This document shows positions 46,690 through 58,157 of a stretch of 64,000 bases of DNA, one piece after another. The number at the start of each line of letters is the position of its first letter. Position 1 is the stretch's first letter. The stretch spans positions 3,625,501 to 3,689,500 of the forward strand of contig NZ_CP110644.1 in assembly GCF_026153515.1 (NCBI RefSeq). The letters are read 5' to 3'. The translations under genes were made by a program, and so were the position numbers. Below the pieces are notes generated by a model that was given only the letters and a program-made list of their open reading frames with translations, ran no database searches and was not told the DNA's origin. This stretch comes from Pseudomonas sp. KU26590 (GTDB lineage: Bacteria > Pseudomonadota > Gammaproteobacteria > Pseudomonadales > Pseudomonadaceae).

Positions 46690-48780
46690 TTAATCCATGA
46701 TTTCGCCGACGCGCTGGCGGGCCGCCTGGATATCGGCCATGAAGCGTTCGGCCGGCAGCGGATGACCCAGCAGGTACCCCTGCAACGCGTCGCAGCCCAG
46801 TCGCGTGAGGAAACTTTGCTGGCTGGCGGTCTCGACACCCTCGGCGACGATGCGCAGGTTCAGCGCCTGGCCCAGCGCAACGATGGCCGAGACAATGGCC
46901 GCGTCATCGCTGTCGTGCTCCAGATCGCGGACAAAACCACGGTCGATCTTCAACTCGTTGGCCGGCAGGCGCTTGAGGTACATGAGGCTGGAATAGCCGG
47001 TGCCGAAGTCGTCGATGGACAGGTCGACGTGCATGTCCGAGAGCTTCTGCAGCACGGTCATGCTCGCGTCGGCATCGCTCATGGCGGTGGTTTCGGTGAT
47101 TTCCAGGGTCAGGCAATTGGCCGGCAACCCGTGGTTTGCCAACGCGTCCGAGACCGTCTCGACCAGCCCGACATGGCTGAACTGCAACGCTGACAGGTTT
47201 ACCGCGATACGCCAGTCGGTATTGCCGCTGTCGTACCAGCGCTTCATCTGCCGGCAGGCCTCGTTCAGCACCCACTCGCCGATCGGAATGATTAACCCGG
47301 TTTTTTCCGCCAGGCCGATGAATGTGTCCGGCATCAGCAGCCCGTGCTGCGGATGGTTCCAGCGCACCAGCGCTTCGGCACCCACCGGCCGGTGGGTGCT
47401 TGCGCAGAACTTGGGCTGATAATGCAGGCAGAATTGCCCGTCACGCAGCGCAAGGCGCAAATCCTGCAACAGCTGGAGCTTATTGCGCGCGTTGGTGTTC
47501 ATCGACGCATCGAAAAAGCTGTAGCCGTTCTTGCCGGCATTCTTGGCGTGGTACATCGCGGCATCGGCGTTCATCAGCAGTTCCTGCTGGGTGCGGCCGT
47601 TGCCAGGGTACAGGCTGATGCCGATGCTCACCGTCACCTGCAGATCATGTTCCTGCACGCTGAACGGCTGGCTGACCAGTGCCACTTGGCGCGAGGCGAC
47701 GCTGACTGCCTCTTCGCCATCGTCAAGCTCCACCAGCAGCACGAACTCATCGCCGCCGATGCGCGCCAACGTGTCGTGGCGATGGAAGTTTTTGCGCAAT
47801 CGCACGGCCACTGCACGCAAGAGCTGGTCGCCGACGTGATGGCCGAACGCATCGTTCACCGGTTTGAAGCCGTCCAGATCCAGAAACATCAGCGCGAACA
47901 TGCCGCCCTGGGCATCGACCTTGCGCATGGCCTGATCGATGCGATCGGCCAGCAGGATGCGGTTGGGCAGCCCGGTGAGGTTGTCGTGCAGGGCCAGTTG
48001 CGTCAGCTCGCGGTTGGCTTCTTTCAGCGACGCCGACAATTGGGCGGTGCGCGCCGCCATACGCGCATCAAGCACGGACGTCAGCAAGGTGATGCCCAGC
48101 ACCGTCAGACTGGTGATCAACACCAGCTTGTCCAGTCCATCGGCCTGCAGGCCGTTGGGAATCGCGCCACAGAAACTGCCGGCCGGGAAGTTGGCGGCGG
48201 TCATCGCGGTGTAGTGCATGCCGAGGATGGCGAAGCCCATGACCACCGCCGCGCCGCCGCGGGCCAGTCGCACGTAAGGGGTTTCCTTGCGCAGCCGCAC
48301 GGCGATGCCCAGCGCTGCGCCAGACGCGGTGACGGCAATCACCAACGACAGGCCGAACAAGGTGGGGTCGTAGTCGATGCCCGGCTGCATGCGCATCGCC
48401 GCCATGCCGGTGTAATGCATGGCGCTGCTGCCCAGGCCCATGACGAAGGCGCCAAGCAGGATGTTCGACAACGGGACGCGATCATGACTGACCAGCCACA
48501 GCGCGAAACCCGAAGAAAAGATGGTGATCAGCAGCGAGAGCAGTGTCAGCGGGATGTCGTACGCCAGCTGGATCGGCAGCGTGAACGCCAGCATGCCGAT
48601 GAAGTGCATGGACCAGATGCCCACGCCCATGGACAGCGCGCCGCCGCACACCCACAGCAGCCTCGCCCGACCGCTGGCCGAAGCAATGCGCCCGGCCAGA
48701 TCAAGGGTCGTATAAGACGCGAGAATCGCTACGAGGACTGAAATCAGAACCAGCGAGTAAGTGTAATGGCCGATCAACAT
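46690..48780 (-). CDS. MHYT-GGDEF-EAL cyclic-di-GMP protein
   Basis: The 696-residue protein starts with seven predicted membrane helices making an MHYT sensor. The MH[FY] motifs are visible: IWSMHFIGMLAF, SSAMHYTGMAAM and ILGMHYTAMTAAN. A GGDEF domain follows (LARIGGDEFVLLV, intact), then EAL with AEALVRWNHP, TLEITETTAM, IDDFGTGYSS and AEGVETASQ. MHYT domains are proposed to bind copper and sense gases such as oxygen or NO. The architecture is that of P. aeruginosa MucR/NbdA, which tune c-di-GMP for alginate and dispersal. Which of them it matches cannot be decided here. Start at ATG 48780 with AAGGG upstream. Confidence 0.92.
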   Translation of the reverse strand: MLIGHYTYSLVLISVLVAILASYTTLDLAGRIASASGRARLLWVCGGALSMGVGIWSMHFIGMLAFTLPIQLAYDIPLTLLSLLITIFSSGFALWLVSHDRVPLSNILLGAFVMGLGSSAMHYTGMAAMRMQPGIDYDPTLFGLSLVIAVTASGAALGIAVRLRKETPYVRLARGGAAVVMGFAILGMHYTAMTAANFPAGSFCGAIPNGLQADGLDKLVLITSLTVLGITLLTSVLDARMAARTAQLSASLKEANRELTQLALHDNLTGLPNRILLADRIDQAMRKVDAQGGMFALMFLDLDGFKPVNDAFGHHVGDQLLRAVAVRLRKNFHRHDTLARIGGDEFVLLVELDDGEEAVSVASRQVALVSQPFSVQEHDLQVTVSIGISLYPGNGRTQQELLMNADAAMYHAKNAGKNGYSFFDASMNTNARNKLQLLQDLRLALRDGQFCLHYQPKFCASTHRPVGAEALVRWNHPQHGLLMPDTFIGLAEKTGLIIPIGEWVLNEACRQMKRWYDSGNTDWRIAVNLSALQFSHVGLVETVSDALANHGLPANCLTLEITETTAMSDADASMTVLQKLSDMHVDLSIDDFGTGYSSLMYLKRLPANELKIDRGFVRDLEHDSDDAAIVSAIVALGQALNLRIVAEGVETASQQSFLTRLGCDALQGYLLGHPLPAERFMADIQAARQRVGEIMD

Positions 48781-48906
48781 GGGTTGGCCCTTGGCTCAAC
48801 GAAGTGCGGCTTTAAGCCCCGATCAATTGGGCGGCGATTGTACCGAAATTCCCGTGAAAATCCCGTCACTCCGTCGCAAAGATGGCACATCGCTATTTAC
48901 CTGAAG

Positions 48907-50397
48907 TTAACGGTCCGATACGTCGGCGCCCGGTGTCAGGCCGGTCGCGGCGTCCCAACCGCCACCCAATGCCGCAATCAGCTGGGCGCTGGCGACCAAC
49001 CGGCTTTCCAGCACGTTAAGCACGCTGCGTTCGTTGCTCAGCGCCGTGGTCTGCACGTTGACCACGTCCAGATAGCCGATCAGCCCGGCTTTGTACTGGT
49101 TGTTGGTCAGGCGCAGGGAGTCACGCGCCGATTGCAGCGCCTCGTCGCGCACGCCGGCTTCCTGCTCATATACCCGCAACTGGGCCATGTAGTCCTCGAC
49201 TTCCTTGAAGCCGTCCAGCACGGTCTGGCGATACTGCGCCACGGTCTGGTCGTAGACCGCTTCGGTGCGGTCCACTTCAGCAGCGCGCTGGCCGCCATCG
49301 AACAGGGTCATCGCCAGTTGCGGGCCGACCGACCAGAAGCGGTTGGGCAGGGAAATCCAGTTGCTGACGGTGCTGCTGCTGTAACCGCCGCTCATGCTCA
49401 GGGTCAGGTCCGGGTAATAGGCGGCCTTGGCCACGCCGATATTGGCGTTGGCGGTCATCACCGATCGCTCGGCAGCGGCGATGTCCGGGCGGCGTTCGAG
49501 CAATTGCGACGGGAGCCGAGCCGGGATTTGCGGCACCGCCGGAATCGAGGTGGTCGCCGCGAGGCTGAAATCCGCTGGCGCCTGGCCCATCAGCACGGCA
49601 ATCGCGTTTTCGAACTGGGCGCGCTGCCATCGCAGATCGATCAGGTCGGCCTGGGTGCTTTTGAGTTGCGTCTGCGCCTGGGCGGTGGCATCGCGGCCGG
49701 AAATCCCGGCGCGGTACTGGTTCTGGGTCATGGTCAGCGAGCGCTGATAGGCGTCGACGGTCGCTTCCAGCAGACGCTTCTGCTCATCAATCACCCGCAG
49801 TTGCAGGTAGTTCTGCACCAGTTGCGATTGCAGGCTCAGACGCATCGACGCCAGATCGGCAAGGCTGGCCTGGGCGCTGGCCTTGTCGGCTTCCAGCCCC
49901 CGGCGCAACTTGCCCCACACGTCGGCTTCCCAACTGACGCCCAATTGGGCGTTGTAGGTGTCACGAATGCCGCTGCTGGAACTGCTCAGGCTCGAACTGC
50001 TGCTGCCGGTGCCCTGGCTCGAGCGGTTTTTGCTGGTGGTCAGGTCCAGCGTCGGGAAAAACGCGCCCCGCGCACTGCGCACCAACGCGGCGGCCTGCCG
50101 GTACTGGGCTTCGTATTGCGCCACGGTCTGGTTGGACGTGTTGAGTTTTTCCACCAGGGCGTTGAGCTGGGCGTCGCCGTAGATTTCCCACCACGCGCCG
50201 CGGGCGATCGCATCACTCGGGTTGGCCTGGGTCCAGCCTTCGGCCTGCTTGAAGTGCGCCGGGGTCGGCATGTCCGGCGTCTTGTAATCCGGGCCGACGG
50301 CACAGGCACTGAGCAGCAGCGCACACAAAGCGACGGCAAAGGTCCTGTGAAACGGCAACGTCCGCTGTGAGTCAGGCGCTTTCATCGAGTCATTCAT
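48907..50397 (-). CDS. opmB: RND efflux outer-membrane channel, OpmB-type
   Basis: The 496-residue protein is a TolC/OprM-type channel. It has a lipoprotein signal (FAVALCALLLSACAVGPDYKTP, Cys near 32). Two repeated outer-membrane-factor halves follow: YEAQYRQAAALVRSARGAFFPTLDLT in the first, and ERRPDIAAAERSVMTANANIGVAKAAYYPDLTLS in the second. It carries drugs or other compounds across the outer membrane for the MuxABC pump. Its ATG at 50397 overlaps the muxC stop by four bases (ATGA). The fourth position in the operon after two RND pumps matches muxABC-opmB of P. aeruginosa. Confidence 0.93.
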   Translation of the reverse strand: MNDSMKAPDSQRTLPFHRTFAVALCALLLSACAVGPDYKTPDMPTPAHFKQAEGWTQANPSDAIARGAWWEIYGDAQLNALVEKLNTSNQTVAQYEAQYRQAAALVRSARGAFFPTLDLTTSKNRSSQGTGSSSSSLSSSSSGIRDTYNAQLGVSWEADVWGKLRRGLEADKASAQASLADLASMRLSLQSQLVQNYLQLRVIDEQKRLLEATVDAYQRSLTMTQNQYRAGISGRDATAQAQTQLKSTQADLIDLRWQRAQFENAIAVLMGQAPADFSLAATTSIPAVPQIPARLPSQLLERRPDIAAAERSVMTANANIGVAKAAYYPDLTLSMSGGYSSSTVSNWISLPNRFWSVGPQLAMTLFDGGQRAAEVDRTEAVYDQTVAQYRQTVLDGFKEVEDYMAQLRVYEQEAGVRDEALQSARDSLRLTNNQYKAGLIGYLDVVNVQTTALSNERSVLNVLESRLVASAQLIAALGGGWDAATGLTPGADVSDR

Positions 50398-53300
50398 AGC
50401 GGAGTTTCCAGGGCAGCATCCGTCTGCACACCGCGCCATTTATTGAAACGATGGCGCAGACGGTCGAGATAAAGGTAAACCACGGGCGTGGTGTACAGCG
50501 TGAGGATCTGGCTGAGGATCAGGCCGCCGATGATGGTCAGGCCCAGCGGCCGACGCATTTCCGCACCTTCGGCGCTGCTCAGCAGCAACGGCACGGCGCC
50601 GAGAATCGCTGCCAGCGTGGTCATCAGAATCGGCCGCAGACGTTGCAGGCAGGCATTGCGAATGGATTCCACCGGGGTCATGCCGCCCTGGCGCTCAAGC
50701 TGCAAGGCGAGATCGATCATCAGAATCGCGTTCTTTTTCACCACGCCGATCAGCAGAAACAGCCCCAGCAGCGAGATCAGGCTGAACTGCCCGCCGGTGA
50801 GGTAAATGCTCAGCAGCGCGCCGACCCCCGCCGAGGGCAATGTCGAGAGGATGGTCAGCGGGTGAATGTAGCTTTCGTAGAGAATGCCCAGCACCAGGTA
50901 CACCGCTACCAGCGCCCCGAGAATCATCCACGGCTGGCTCTTCTGGGTAGCAGCGAAGGCGTCGGAGGTCCCGGCCATCTTGGCAATCACGTCTTCGGGC
51001 AGGCCCACCGCGGCAACCGCGCGTTCGATGGCGGCATTGGCCTGATCGAGGGTGACGCCATCGGCTAGGTCGAAGGAGATGTTTTCCGACGCGAACTGGC
51101 CGTCGTGGCTGACCCGGTCGTCTTCCAGGCTGCGCTCGTAACGGGCGATGGTCGACAGCGGCACCCGCGCGCCGTCGGCAGTGATCACCTGAACCTGCTC
51201 CAGGGTGGTTGGGTCGAGGGCGTATTTCGGGTTGACCTCCATGACCACCTGATACTGGTTCAGCGGGTCATAGATGGTCGACACCTGACGCTGGCTGTAG
51301 GCGTTGTTCAACACCGTGGTGACCATGTTCATGTCGATGCCCAGACGCTTGGCCGCATCGCGGTCAACGATCAGTGTCACCTGCTGGGTGCCGCCGCCGT
51401 CGTTGGCGTCGATGGCAGTCAGCTCCTTGAGGGACTTCAGTGCGGCGACAATCTTCGGGTACCACAGGCGCAGGGTTTCCAGGTCGCCGCTTTGCAGGAT
51501 GTACTGGTACTGCGAGGTGGTCTGCTCGCGGCCACCGCCCATTTGCAGGTCCTGATCCGGTTGCAGAAACAGCCGTCCGCCCGGCACCAGGGGCATTTCC
51601 TTGCGCAGCCGCTCGACCACCTCCATGGCGCCAATGTTGCGTTCCTTGATCGGCTTCAGGCGCACGATGATGAACGCATTGCCGGTGCCGCCATTGCCGC
51701 CAATGAAGCCCGCGACGCTCTCCACGGCCGGGTCCTTGAGGATCGCGGAGCGGAAGATGTCCATTTTCGGCTGCATCACCGAGAACGACAGGCCGTCGTC
51801 ACCGCGCACAAAACCCATCAGTTGGCCGGTGTCCTGCTGCGGCAGAAAAGTCTTTGGCACCACCACGTACAGCGCGACGTTGCCGACGATGGTCAGCAGC
51901 AGCGTCAGCAGGGTCAGGCGCCGATGCCGCAGCACCCAGCGCAGGCTGCGGTCGTAGCCGGCGACCATGCGGTCGTTGGCCCGCTGGCTCCAGCGCTGCA
52001 AGCGGTTTTCCGTGCCGGGCACGTGGGGCTTCAGCCAGCGCGCGCAGAGCATCGGCGTCAGGGTCAGCGAGACCACCAGCGAGATGACAATCGAGACCGA
52101 CAGGGTGATGGAAAACTCGCGGAACAGGCTCTCCACCAGCCCGCCCACGAACAGGATCGAGACAAACACCGCCACCAGCGAGACGTTCATCGACAGTAGT
52201 GTGAAGCCGACTTCCTTGGCGCCGAGGTAAGCAGCCTCCATGGGCGGCACGCCTTCGTCGATGTGCCGGGAGATGTTCTCCAGCACCACGATGGCATCGT
52301 CGACCACCAGCCCGGTGGCGAGAATCAGCGCCATCAGCGACAGGTTGTTCAGCGAGAAGCCATACAGGTACATGATCGCGAAGGTGCCCACCAGCGACAC
52401 CGGCACCGCCAGGGTCGGGATCAGCGAGGCGCGGAAATTCCCCAGAAACAGGAACACCACCAGAATCACCAGCACCACGGCAATCAGCAGCGTCATCTCG
52501 GCTTCGTGCAGCGTGGCCTTGATCACCGGCGAGCGGTCCATGGCCAGGTCGAGCTTCACGCTGGCGGGCAGCACGGCTTGCAACGCGGGCAACTGCGCCT
52601 TGATCGCCGCCACGGTTTCGATGATGTTGGCCCCGGCCTGACGGTTGATCACCAGCAGCACCGCGGCCTTGTCATTGAAGAAGCCGCTGTTGTAGCGGTC
52701 TTCCACCGAATCCTTGACCTTGGCCACGTCTTTGAGCCGCAACGCCGCGCCGTTGGCGTAATGGATGATCAGCGATTCGTAATCCTTGGCCTTCTCCAAC
52801 TGATCGTTGGCCTGCACCTGCCAATTGTGCTCGCTGTTCTCCACCGAGCCTTTCGGGCGACGCACATTTGAATTGGAGATGGTCGTGCGCACTTCGTCCA
52901 GCGACACGCCGTACTGCGACAGCAGCTTGGGCTCCAGTTCCACGCGCACGGCCGGCAGCGAACTGCCGCCGATCTGCACCTCGCCGACGCCGTTCACCTG
53001 GGACAGGCTCTGGGACAGAATCGTCGAAGCCATGTCGTAGAGCTCGCCCTTCTCCAGCACGTCGGAGGTCAGCGACAGCACCATGATCGGCGCCTGGGAC
53101 GGGTTGACCTTCTTGTAGGTCGGCATGCTGCGCATCCCGCTGGGCAGCAGGTTGCGCGCGGCATTGATGGCCGCCTGCACTTCCCGCGCAGCACCGTTGA
53201 TGTCACGGTCCATGTCGAACTGCAGAATGATCCGCGTCGAGCCCTGACTCGAACGGCTGCTCATGGTGTTGACCCCGGCGATCACCCCGAGGGAGCGCTC

Positions 53301-53501
53301 CAGCGGCGTCGCCACGCTCGACGCCATGATTTCCGGGCTGGCGCCAGGCAACGAGGCGCTGACCACGATCACCGGGAAATCCATGTTCGGCAGCGGCGAC
53401 ACCGGCAGCAGACCGAAGCTCATCCCGCCCAGCAGCATGATTGCCAGGCTCAAGAGCATGGTCGCCACGGGGCGCTTGATGAAGGGGCCAGAGAGGTTCA
53501 T
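50394..53501 (-). CDS. muxC: RND efflux pump subunit, MuxC-type
   Basis: The 1035-residue protein is a complete RND transporter. It has the start GPFIKRPVATMLLSLAIMLLGGMSFGLLPVSPLPNMDFPVI, proton-relay helix 4 with LILATGLVVDDAIVVLENI, and a second half ending with PTIIGGLILSQILTLYTTPVVYLYLDRL-like segments. It works with MuxB as a hetero-trimer, as MdtB/MdtC do in E. coli, and with MuxA and OpmB. It starts at ATG 53501, 112 bp after muxB, where a repeat element sits, and is coupled to opmB by a four-base overlap. Known substrates of the P. aeruginosa pump include novobiocin, aztreonam and macrolides; here the specificity is inferred. Confidence 0.93.
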   Translation of the reverse strand: MNLSGPFIKRPVATMLLSLAIMLLGGMSFGLLPVSPLPNMDFPVIVVSASLPGASPEIMASSVATPLERSLGVIAGVNTMSSRSSQGSTRIILQFDMDRDINGAAREVQAAINAARNLLPSGMRSMPTYKKVNPSQAPIMVLSLTSDVLEKGELYDMASTILSQSLSQVNGVGEVQIGGSSLPAVRVELEPKLLSQYGVSLDEVRTTISNSNVRRPKGSVENSEHNWQVQANDQLEKAKDYESLIIHYANGAALRLKDVAKVKDSVEDRYNSGFFNDKAAVLLVINRQAGANIIETVAAIKAQLPALQAVLPASVKLDLAMDRSPVIKATLHEAEMTLLIAVVLVILVVFLFLGNFRASLIPTLAVPVSLVGTFAIMYLYGFSLNNLSLMALILATGLVVDDAIVVLENISRHIDEGVPPMEAAYLGAKEVGFTLLSMNVSLVAVFVSILFVGGLVESLFREFSITLSVSIVISLVVSLTLTPMLCARWLKPHVPGTENRLQRWSQRANDRMVAGYDRSLRWVLRHRRLTLLTLLLTIVGNVALYVVVPKTFLPQQDTGQLMGFVRGDDGLSFSVMQPKMDIFRSAILKDPAVESVAGFIGGNGGTGNAFIIVRLKPIKERNIGAMEVVERLRKEMPLVPGGRLFLQPDQDLQMGGGREQTTSQYQYILQSGDLETLRLWYPKIVAALKSLKELTAIDANDGGGTQQVTLIVDRDAAKRLGIDMNMVTTVLNNAYSQRQVSTIYDPLNQYQVVMEVNPKYALDPTTLEQVQVITADGARVPLSTIARYERSLEDDRVSHDGQFASENISFDLADGVTLDQANAAIERAVAAVGLPEDVIAKMAGTSDAFAATQKSQPWMILGALVAVYLVLGILYESYIHPLTILSTLPSAGVGALLSIYLTGGQFSLISLLGLFLLIGVVKKNAILMIDLALQLERQGGMTPVESIRNACLQRLRPILMTTLAAILGAVPLLLSSAEGAEMRRPLGLTIIGGLILSQILTLYTTPVVYLYLDRLRHRFNKWRGVQTDAALETPL

Positions 53502-53516
53502 GGGGGGCAGCTCCAG

Positions 53517-53610
53517 GCGGCAAGTTGCAAGCTACACGTGAAAGCAAAAGCCCCGGCCTGCACATTGCTGCTTCTACCTTGCAGCTTGAGGCTTGAAGCT
53601 TGCGGCTGGC
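53517..53610. repeat. Short-repeat element inside the efflux operon
   Basis: The gap between muxB and muxC holds GCGGCAAGTTGCAAGCTAC at 53517-53534 and heptamers GCTTGAG-GCTTGAA-GCTTGCG at 53584-53604. The two ends are imperfect inverted copies and could fold back. All other joins in this operon are four-base overlaps, so this looks like an inserted pseudomonad intergenic repeat. Confidence 0.6.
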
Positions 53611-53613
53611 CGG

Positions 53614-56600
53614 TCATAGCGCCACCTCGGTTTTCTCTTTGCGCTGAAACCGGCGCCCCAACCGATCAAAATACAGATAAATGACCGGCGTGGTGAACAG
53701 CGTCAGCACCTGGCTGACCAGCAGGCCGCCGACCATCACCAGACCCAGGGGCTGGCGCAGTTCGGCGCCGGAGCCTGAGGCAAACATCAACGGGATCGCG
53801 CCGAACAGCGCCGCCAGGGTGGTCATGAGGATGGGCCGGAAACGCAACAGTGCCGCGTCGTAGATGGCGGTCTGCGGGTCAATACCGCGGTTGCGTTCAG
53901 CGTCGAGGGCGAAGTCGATCATCATGATCGCGTTCTTCTTGACGATGCCGATCAGCAGGATGATGCCGATGATGGCGATCATGCCCAGATCATTGCCGCT
54001 GATGAGCAGCGCCAGCAGCGCACCGATGGCCGCCGACGGCAGGGTCGACAGGATGGTGATCGGGTGGATGTAACTCTCGTAGAGCACACCCAGCACGATG
54101 TACATGGTGATCACCGCCGCCAGCACCAGCAGCAACGTGCTGGACAGCGAGGCCTGGAAGGCTTCGGCCGCGCCCTGGAATTCCGTCTGTACGCCGATCG
54201 GCATGCCGATGTCTTTCTGCACCTGATCGATGACTTCCACGGCCTTGCCCAGCGCAACGCCCGGCGCCAGGTTGAACGACATCATCACCGCCGGAAACTG
54301 CCCGATATGGGCAATCGCCAGCTGCGCCTGACGCTGCTCGACCCGGGCCAGACTCGACAGCTTGACCTGCCCGCCGTCGGTGGTCTTGACGTGAATCTGT
54401 TCCAGCGCCTCGGGCCCCAGCTCACTGCGCGAGTCGGCCTGTAACACCACGCGGTACTGACTGGCCTGGGTGTAGATGGTGGAAATCTGCCGCTGGCCGA
54501 AGGCGTCATACAGCGCGTCAGTGATGTTGGCGACGGTCACGCCCAGCCGGCTGGCGGCATCGCGGTCGATATTGAGGAACACCTGCAAACCCTTGTCCTG
54601 CAAGTCGCTGGCGACGTCTGTCAGTTCCGGACGCTGAACCAGCGCCTCCACCAGTTTGCCGCTCCACAGATTGAGCAGGTCGGCGTCCGGCGAGGACATG
54701 CTGAACTGGTACTGGGTGCGGCTGACCCGGTCTTCAATGGTCAGGTCCTGCACCGGCTGCATGAACAGGCGGATCTCCGACAGCTGATCGACCTCTGGCT
54801 GCAGACGCTGGATCACCTCGGAAGCGGTGACATCCCGCTCGCCGTGGGACTTGAGGTTGATCAGCATGCGGCCGCTGTTGAGTGTCGCGTTGTCGCCGTC
54901 GACGCCGATGTAGGACGACAGACTGGCAACCGCAGGGTCCTTGAGAATGATCTTCGCCAAGGCCTGCTGACGCTGGCTCATGGAGGCGAACGACACCGAC
55001 TGCGGCGCTTCGGAAATGCCCTGAATCACGCCGGTGTCCTGCACCGGAAAGAACCCCTTGGGCACGGCCAGATACAGCAACACCGTGATCCCAAGGGTGG
55101 CGACGGCAACCAGCAGGGTCAGCGGCTGATGCCTGAGCACCCACTGCAACTTGCGCCCGTAGGCGGCCACCAGCCAGTCGATCCACGCGCCGCTGGCCCG
55201 GTAAAAACGGCCCTGTTCTTCTTCTTTCGGCTCCCGCTTGAGCAAGCGCGCGCACATCATCGGCGTCAGCGTCAGGGACACGACAAGGGAAATCAGGATC
55301 GCCACGGCCAGGGTGATGGCGAACTCGCGGAACAGCCGCCCGACCACATCGGCCATGAACAACAGCGGAATGAGCACGGCTATCAGCGAGATGGTCAGCG
55401 AGATCAGCGTGAAACCGATCTGCCGCGCGCCTTTGAGCGCGGCCTGCAACGGCGTCTCGCCCTCCTCCAGGTGCCGGGAAATGTTCTCCAGCATGACGAT
55501 GGCGTCATCGACCACGAAACCGGTGGCAATGGTCATCGCCATCAATGTCAGGTTGTTGACCGAAAAACCGGCCAGGTACATCACGCCGAAGGTGCCGATC
55601 AGCGACAGCGGCACGGCCACAGAGGGAATGATCGTTGCGCTGAAGCGCCGCAGAAACAGGAAGGTCACCAGCACCACCAGGACGATGGAAATCATCAGCT
55701 CGTGCTGCACGTCGCTGACCGAGGCGCGGATGGTTTGCGTGCGGTCGGTGAGCACGGTGACGTCGAGCCCGGCGGGCAGGTTCTGGGTGATGCTCGGCAG
55801 CAGCGCCTTGATCCGGTCGACCACCTCAATGACGTTGGCGCCCGGCTGACGCTGGATGTTCAGCAGCACGGCCTGGCTTTCGTTGGCCCAGGCGGCGAGG
55901 CGATCGTTCTCGGCACCGTCGACGATCTCGGCCACGTCCTTGAGCCGCAACGGGCCGCCGTTTTTGTACGCCAGAATCAGGTTGGCGTACTCCTCGGGGG
56001 ATTTGAGCTGGTCATTGGCGTCAAGCATCGACACCCGCGTCGGGCCGTCGAAGTTACCCTTGGGCGTGTTGACGTTGGAGGCGCTGACCAGCGTGCGCAC
56101 GTCCGCCAGATTCAGACCGTTGGCCGCCAGTGCGTCGGCGTTGACCTTGATCCGCACCGCCTGACGCTGGCCGCCGGCGATGGTGACCATGCCCACTCCG
56201 CTGATCTGCGCGATCTTCTGCGCCATGCGCGTATCGACCAGATCGTTGAGTTTGGGCAGGAGCATGGTTTTCGAGGTAATCGCCAGGGTCAGCACCGGCG
56301 TGTCGGCCGGGTTGACCTTGTTGTACGTCGGAGGCGCCGGCAAGTCGGTCGGCAGCAGGTTGGTCGCGCCATTGATGGCCGCCTGCACTTCCTGCTCGGC
56401 GACGTCCATGTTGATCTCGAGGCTGAAACGCAGGGTGATGACCGACGCTCCGCCGGAGCTGGTCGAAGCCATCTGGGTCAGGCCCGGCATCTGCCCGAAC
56501 TGGCGTTCAAGGGGCGCAGTCACGGCACTGGTCATCACTTGCGGACTCGCGCCCGGGTACAGCGTCATCACCCGAATGGTCGGGTAATCCACCTGCGGCA

Positions 56601-56709
56601 GCGCCGACACCGGCAGCAGCGTGTACGCGATCAGGCCCGACAGTACGATGGCAAGCATGCTCAGCGTGGTGGCGACCGGCCTGAGGATGAACAGGCGTGA
56701 CAGGTTCAT
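53614..56709 (-). CDS. muxB: RND efflux pump subunit, MuxB-type
   Basis: The 1031-residue protein is the first RND pump of the operon. It shows [40 protein letters not shown] at the start, helix 4 with [25 protein letters not shown], and a C-terminal half with [23 protein letters not shown]. It pairs with MuxC in one trimer. Its ATG at 56709 overlaps the muxA stop by four bases. It is about as similar to MdtB as MuxC is to MdtC, as judged from signatures and order. A 112-bp repeat-containing gap follows before muxC, which may lower downstream expression. Confidence 0.93.
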   Translation of the reverse strand: MNLSRLFILRPVATTLSMLAIVLSGLIAYTLLPVSALPQVDYPTIRVMTLYPGASPQVMTSAVTAPLERQFGQMPGLTQMASTSSGGASVITLRFSLEINMDVAEQEVQAAINGATNLLPTDLPAPPTYNKVNPADTPVLTLAITSKTMLLPKLNDLVDTRMAQKIAQISGVGMVTIAGGQRQAVRIKVNADALAANGLNLADVRTLVSASNVNTPKGNFDGPTRVSMLDANDQLKSPEEYANLILAYKNGGPLRLKDVAEIVDGAENDRLAAWANESQAVLLNIQRQPGANVIEVVDRIKALLPSITQNLPAGLDVTVLTDRTQTIRASVSDVQHELMISIVLVVLVTFLFLRRFSATIIPSVAVPLSLIGTFGVMYLAGFSVNNLTLMAMTIATGFVVDDAIVMLENISRHLEEGETPLQAALKGARQIGFTLISLTISLIAVLIPLLFMADVVGRLFREFAITLAVAILISLVVSLTLTPMMCARLLKREPKEEEQGRFYRASGAWIDWLVAAYGRKLQWVLRHQPLTLLVAVATLGITVLLYLAVPKGFFPVQDTGVIQGISEAPQSVSFASMSQRQQALAKIILKDPAVASLSSYIGVDGDNATLNSGRMLINLKSHGERDVTASEVIQRLQPEVDQLSEIRLFMQPVQDLTIEDRVSRTQYQFSMSSPDADLLNLWSGKLVEALVQRPELTDVASDLQDKGLQVFLNIDRDAASRLGVTVANITDALYDAFGQRQISTIYTQASQYRVVLQADSRSELGPEALEQIHVKTTDGGQVKLSSLARVEQRQAQLAIAHIGQFPAVMMSFNLAPGVALGKAVEVIDQVQKDIGMPIGVQTEFQGAAEAFQASLSSTLLLVLAAVITMYIVLGVLYESYIHPITILSTLPSAAIGALLALLISGNDLGMIAIIGIILLIGIVKKNAIMMIDFALDAERNRGIDPQTAIYDAALLRFRPILMTTLAALFGAIPLMFASGSGAELRQPLGLVMVGGLLVSQVLTLFTTPVIYLYFDRLGRRFQRKEKTEVAL

Positions 56710-58028
56710 ACGTTGCCTTTCTTCGTCGTCTCGGCACCCGCTGACTCACCGGGCTCCTTCGAGGGCTTGCCCTGCAACTGCTGACCCGGCGTGGCCGGAA
56801 CGTCCTTGCTGTCGTTGACCACGTCCACGGCGCTGCCGTCTTTCAGGCGGTCGGTGCCTTCGAGCACCACGCGGTCACCGGCCACCAGACCTTCAGTGAT
56901 GACCGTGGAGTTCTCGTCGCTTGGCCCTGTCTTGAGCGCGCGGATGCGCACGGTCTTGTCGCCGTCCATCACGTAAACGAAGGTGCCGTTGACGCCGAAC
57001 TGCACCGCGGCCGACGGTACCAGCACCACGTTTTTCAGGGTGTTGGCGAGCAGGCGTGCGTTGACGAACTGATTGGGGAAGAGCGCTTCGTTGTCGTTAT
57101 CGAAACGCGCCTTGAACTTCAGCGTGCCGGTGGTGATGTCGATCTGGTTATCGATGCTGGCGAGCACGCCGGTGGCCTGCAGTTTCAGGTCCCCGCGATC
57201 CCACGCCTCGACCGGCAGCTTGCCGCCGCTGCGATAACGACTAAGCACCTCGGCGAGGTCTTTTTCCGGCAGCGTGAAGTTGACGGTGATCGGCTTGGTC
57301 TGGGTGATCACCACCAGCGCGGTGGTGTCATTGGCGGCGACCAGGTTGCCGACGTCCAGCTGGCGCAGGCCGATGCGCCCCGAGATCGGCGCACGAATCT
57401 GCGAAAACTCCAGGTTGAGCTTCGCATCGCCCACTGCCGCCTGATTGGTCTTGATGGTGCCCTGGTACTGACCGACCAGGGATTCGGCGGTGTCCAGGGT
57501 TTGTTTGGCGATGCTGTCTTCTTTGTACAGGCCTCGATAACGCTGTACGTCGAGTTGAGCATTCTTGAGCAGCGCCTGGTTCTGCATCAGCGTGCCTTCA
57601 GCCTGTTGCAAGGCGATCTGGTAGCTGCGCGGGTCGATCACCGCGAGCAGATCGCCGGCCTTGACCTGCTGGCCTTCCTGAAAATTGATCTTCATCAATT
57701 CACCCGCCACACGGCTGCGCACGTTGATCGTGTTCAGCGCCGTCACGGTGCCGAGGGCTTTGTAGTAAATGGGGAAGTCGCCGGTGCTCGCTGCCGCCAC
57801 CCGCACCGGTACCGGAGCGGTCGAGCCGCCGAACCCGGGACGCTTGGCCACCGCCTTGCCGCCGCCGCTGCGGCTTGCGCTGGCCTGGGCCTGATCGCCT
57901 TTCTGCGCCGTGGCGTTCGGTTGCGACGCAGCTCCCGGCCAGAAGCGCCAGCACAGCCCGGCGACGATCAACAGAACCAATAGGCTTATCAGCCAGCGAC
58001 GGGAATTGCGGGGGGCAGACGATTGCAT
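56706..58028 (-). CDS. muxA: RND efflux periplasmic adaptor, MuxA-type
   Basis: The 440-residue protein is a membrane-fusion adaptor. It has an N-terminal membrane helix ([21 protein letters not shown]) and the lipoyl-like halves [38 protein letters not shown] and [24 protein letters not shown] helical hairpin lies between them, and beta-barrel and membrane-proximal domains follow. It links the MuxB/MuxC pump to OpmB. It leads the four-gene operon. The ATG at 58028 is chosen over an upstream TTG; neither has a good ribosome site. No regulator gene lies beside it; the neighbour on the far side is tpx, whose terminator separates the two. Confidence 0.93.
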   Translation of the reverse strand: MQSSAPRNSRRWLISLLVLLIVAGLCWRFWPGAASQPNATAQKGDQAQASASRSGGGKAVAKRPGFGGSTAPVPVRVAAASTGDFPIYYKALGTVTALNTINVRSRVAGELMKINFQEGQQVKAGDLLAVIDPRSYQIALQQAEGTLMQNQALLKNAQLDVQRYRGLYKEDSIAKQTLDTAESLVGQYQGTIKTNQAAVGDAKLNLEFSQIRAPISGRIGLRQLDVGNLVAANDTTALVVITQTKPITVNFTLPEKDLAEVLSRYRSGGKLPVEAWDRGDLKLQATGVLASIDNQIDITTGTLKFKARFDNDNEALFPNQFVNARLLANTLKNVVLVPSAAVQFGVNGTFVYVMDGDKTVRIRALKTGPSDENSTVITEGLVAGDRVVLEGTDRLKDGSAVDVVNDSKDVPATPGQQLQGKPSKEPGESAGAETTKKGNV

Positions 58029-58157
58029 GAATAAATCAACCAGTGTGCGCGTGAGCGTCTTCGGGAGGCTGAACAATAAGCACAGTTACCGCTCAGGCAA
58101 AGGGCCTTTACCGGCAATTTACCTCGTGCTTACTTTGGATAACGTGCTGACGTACCA

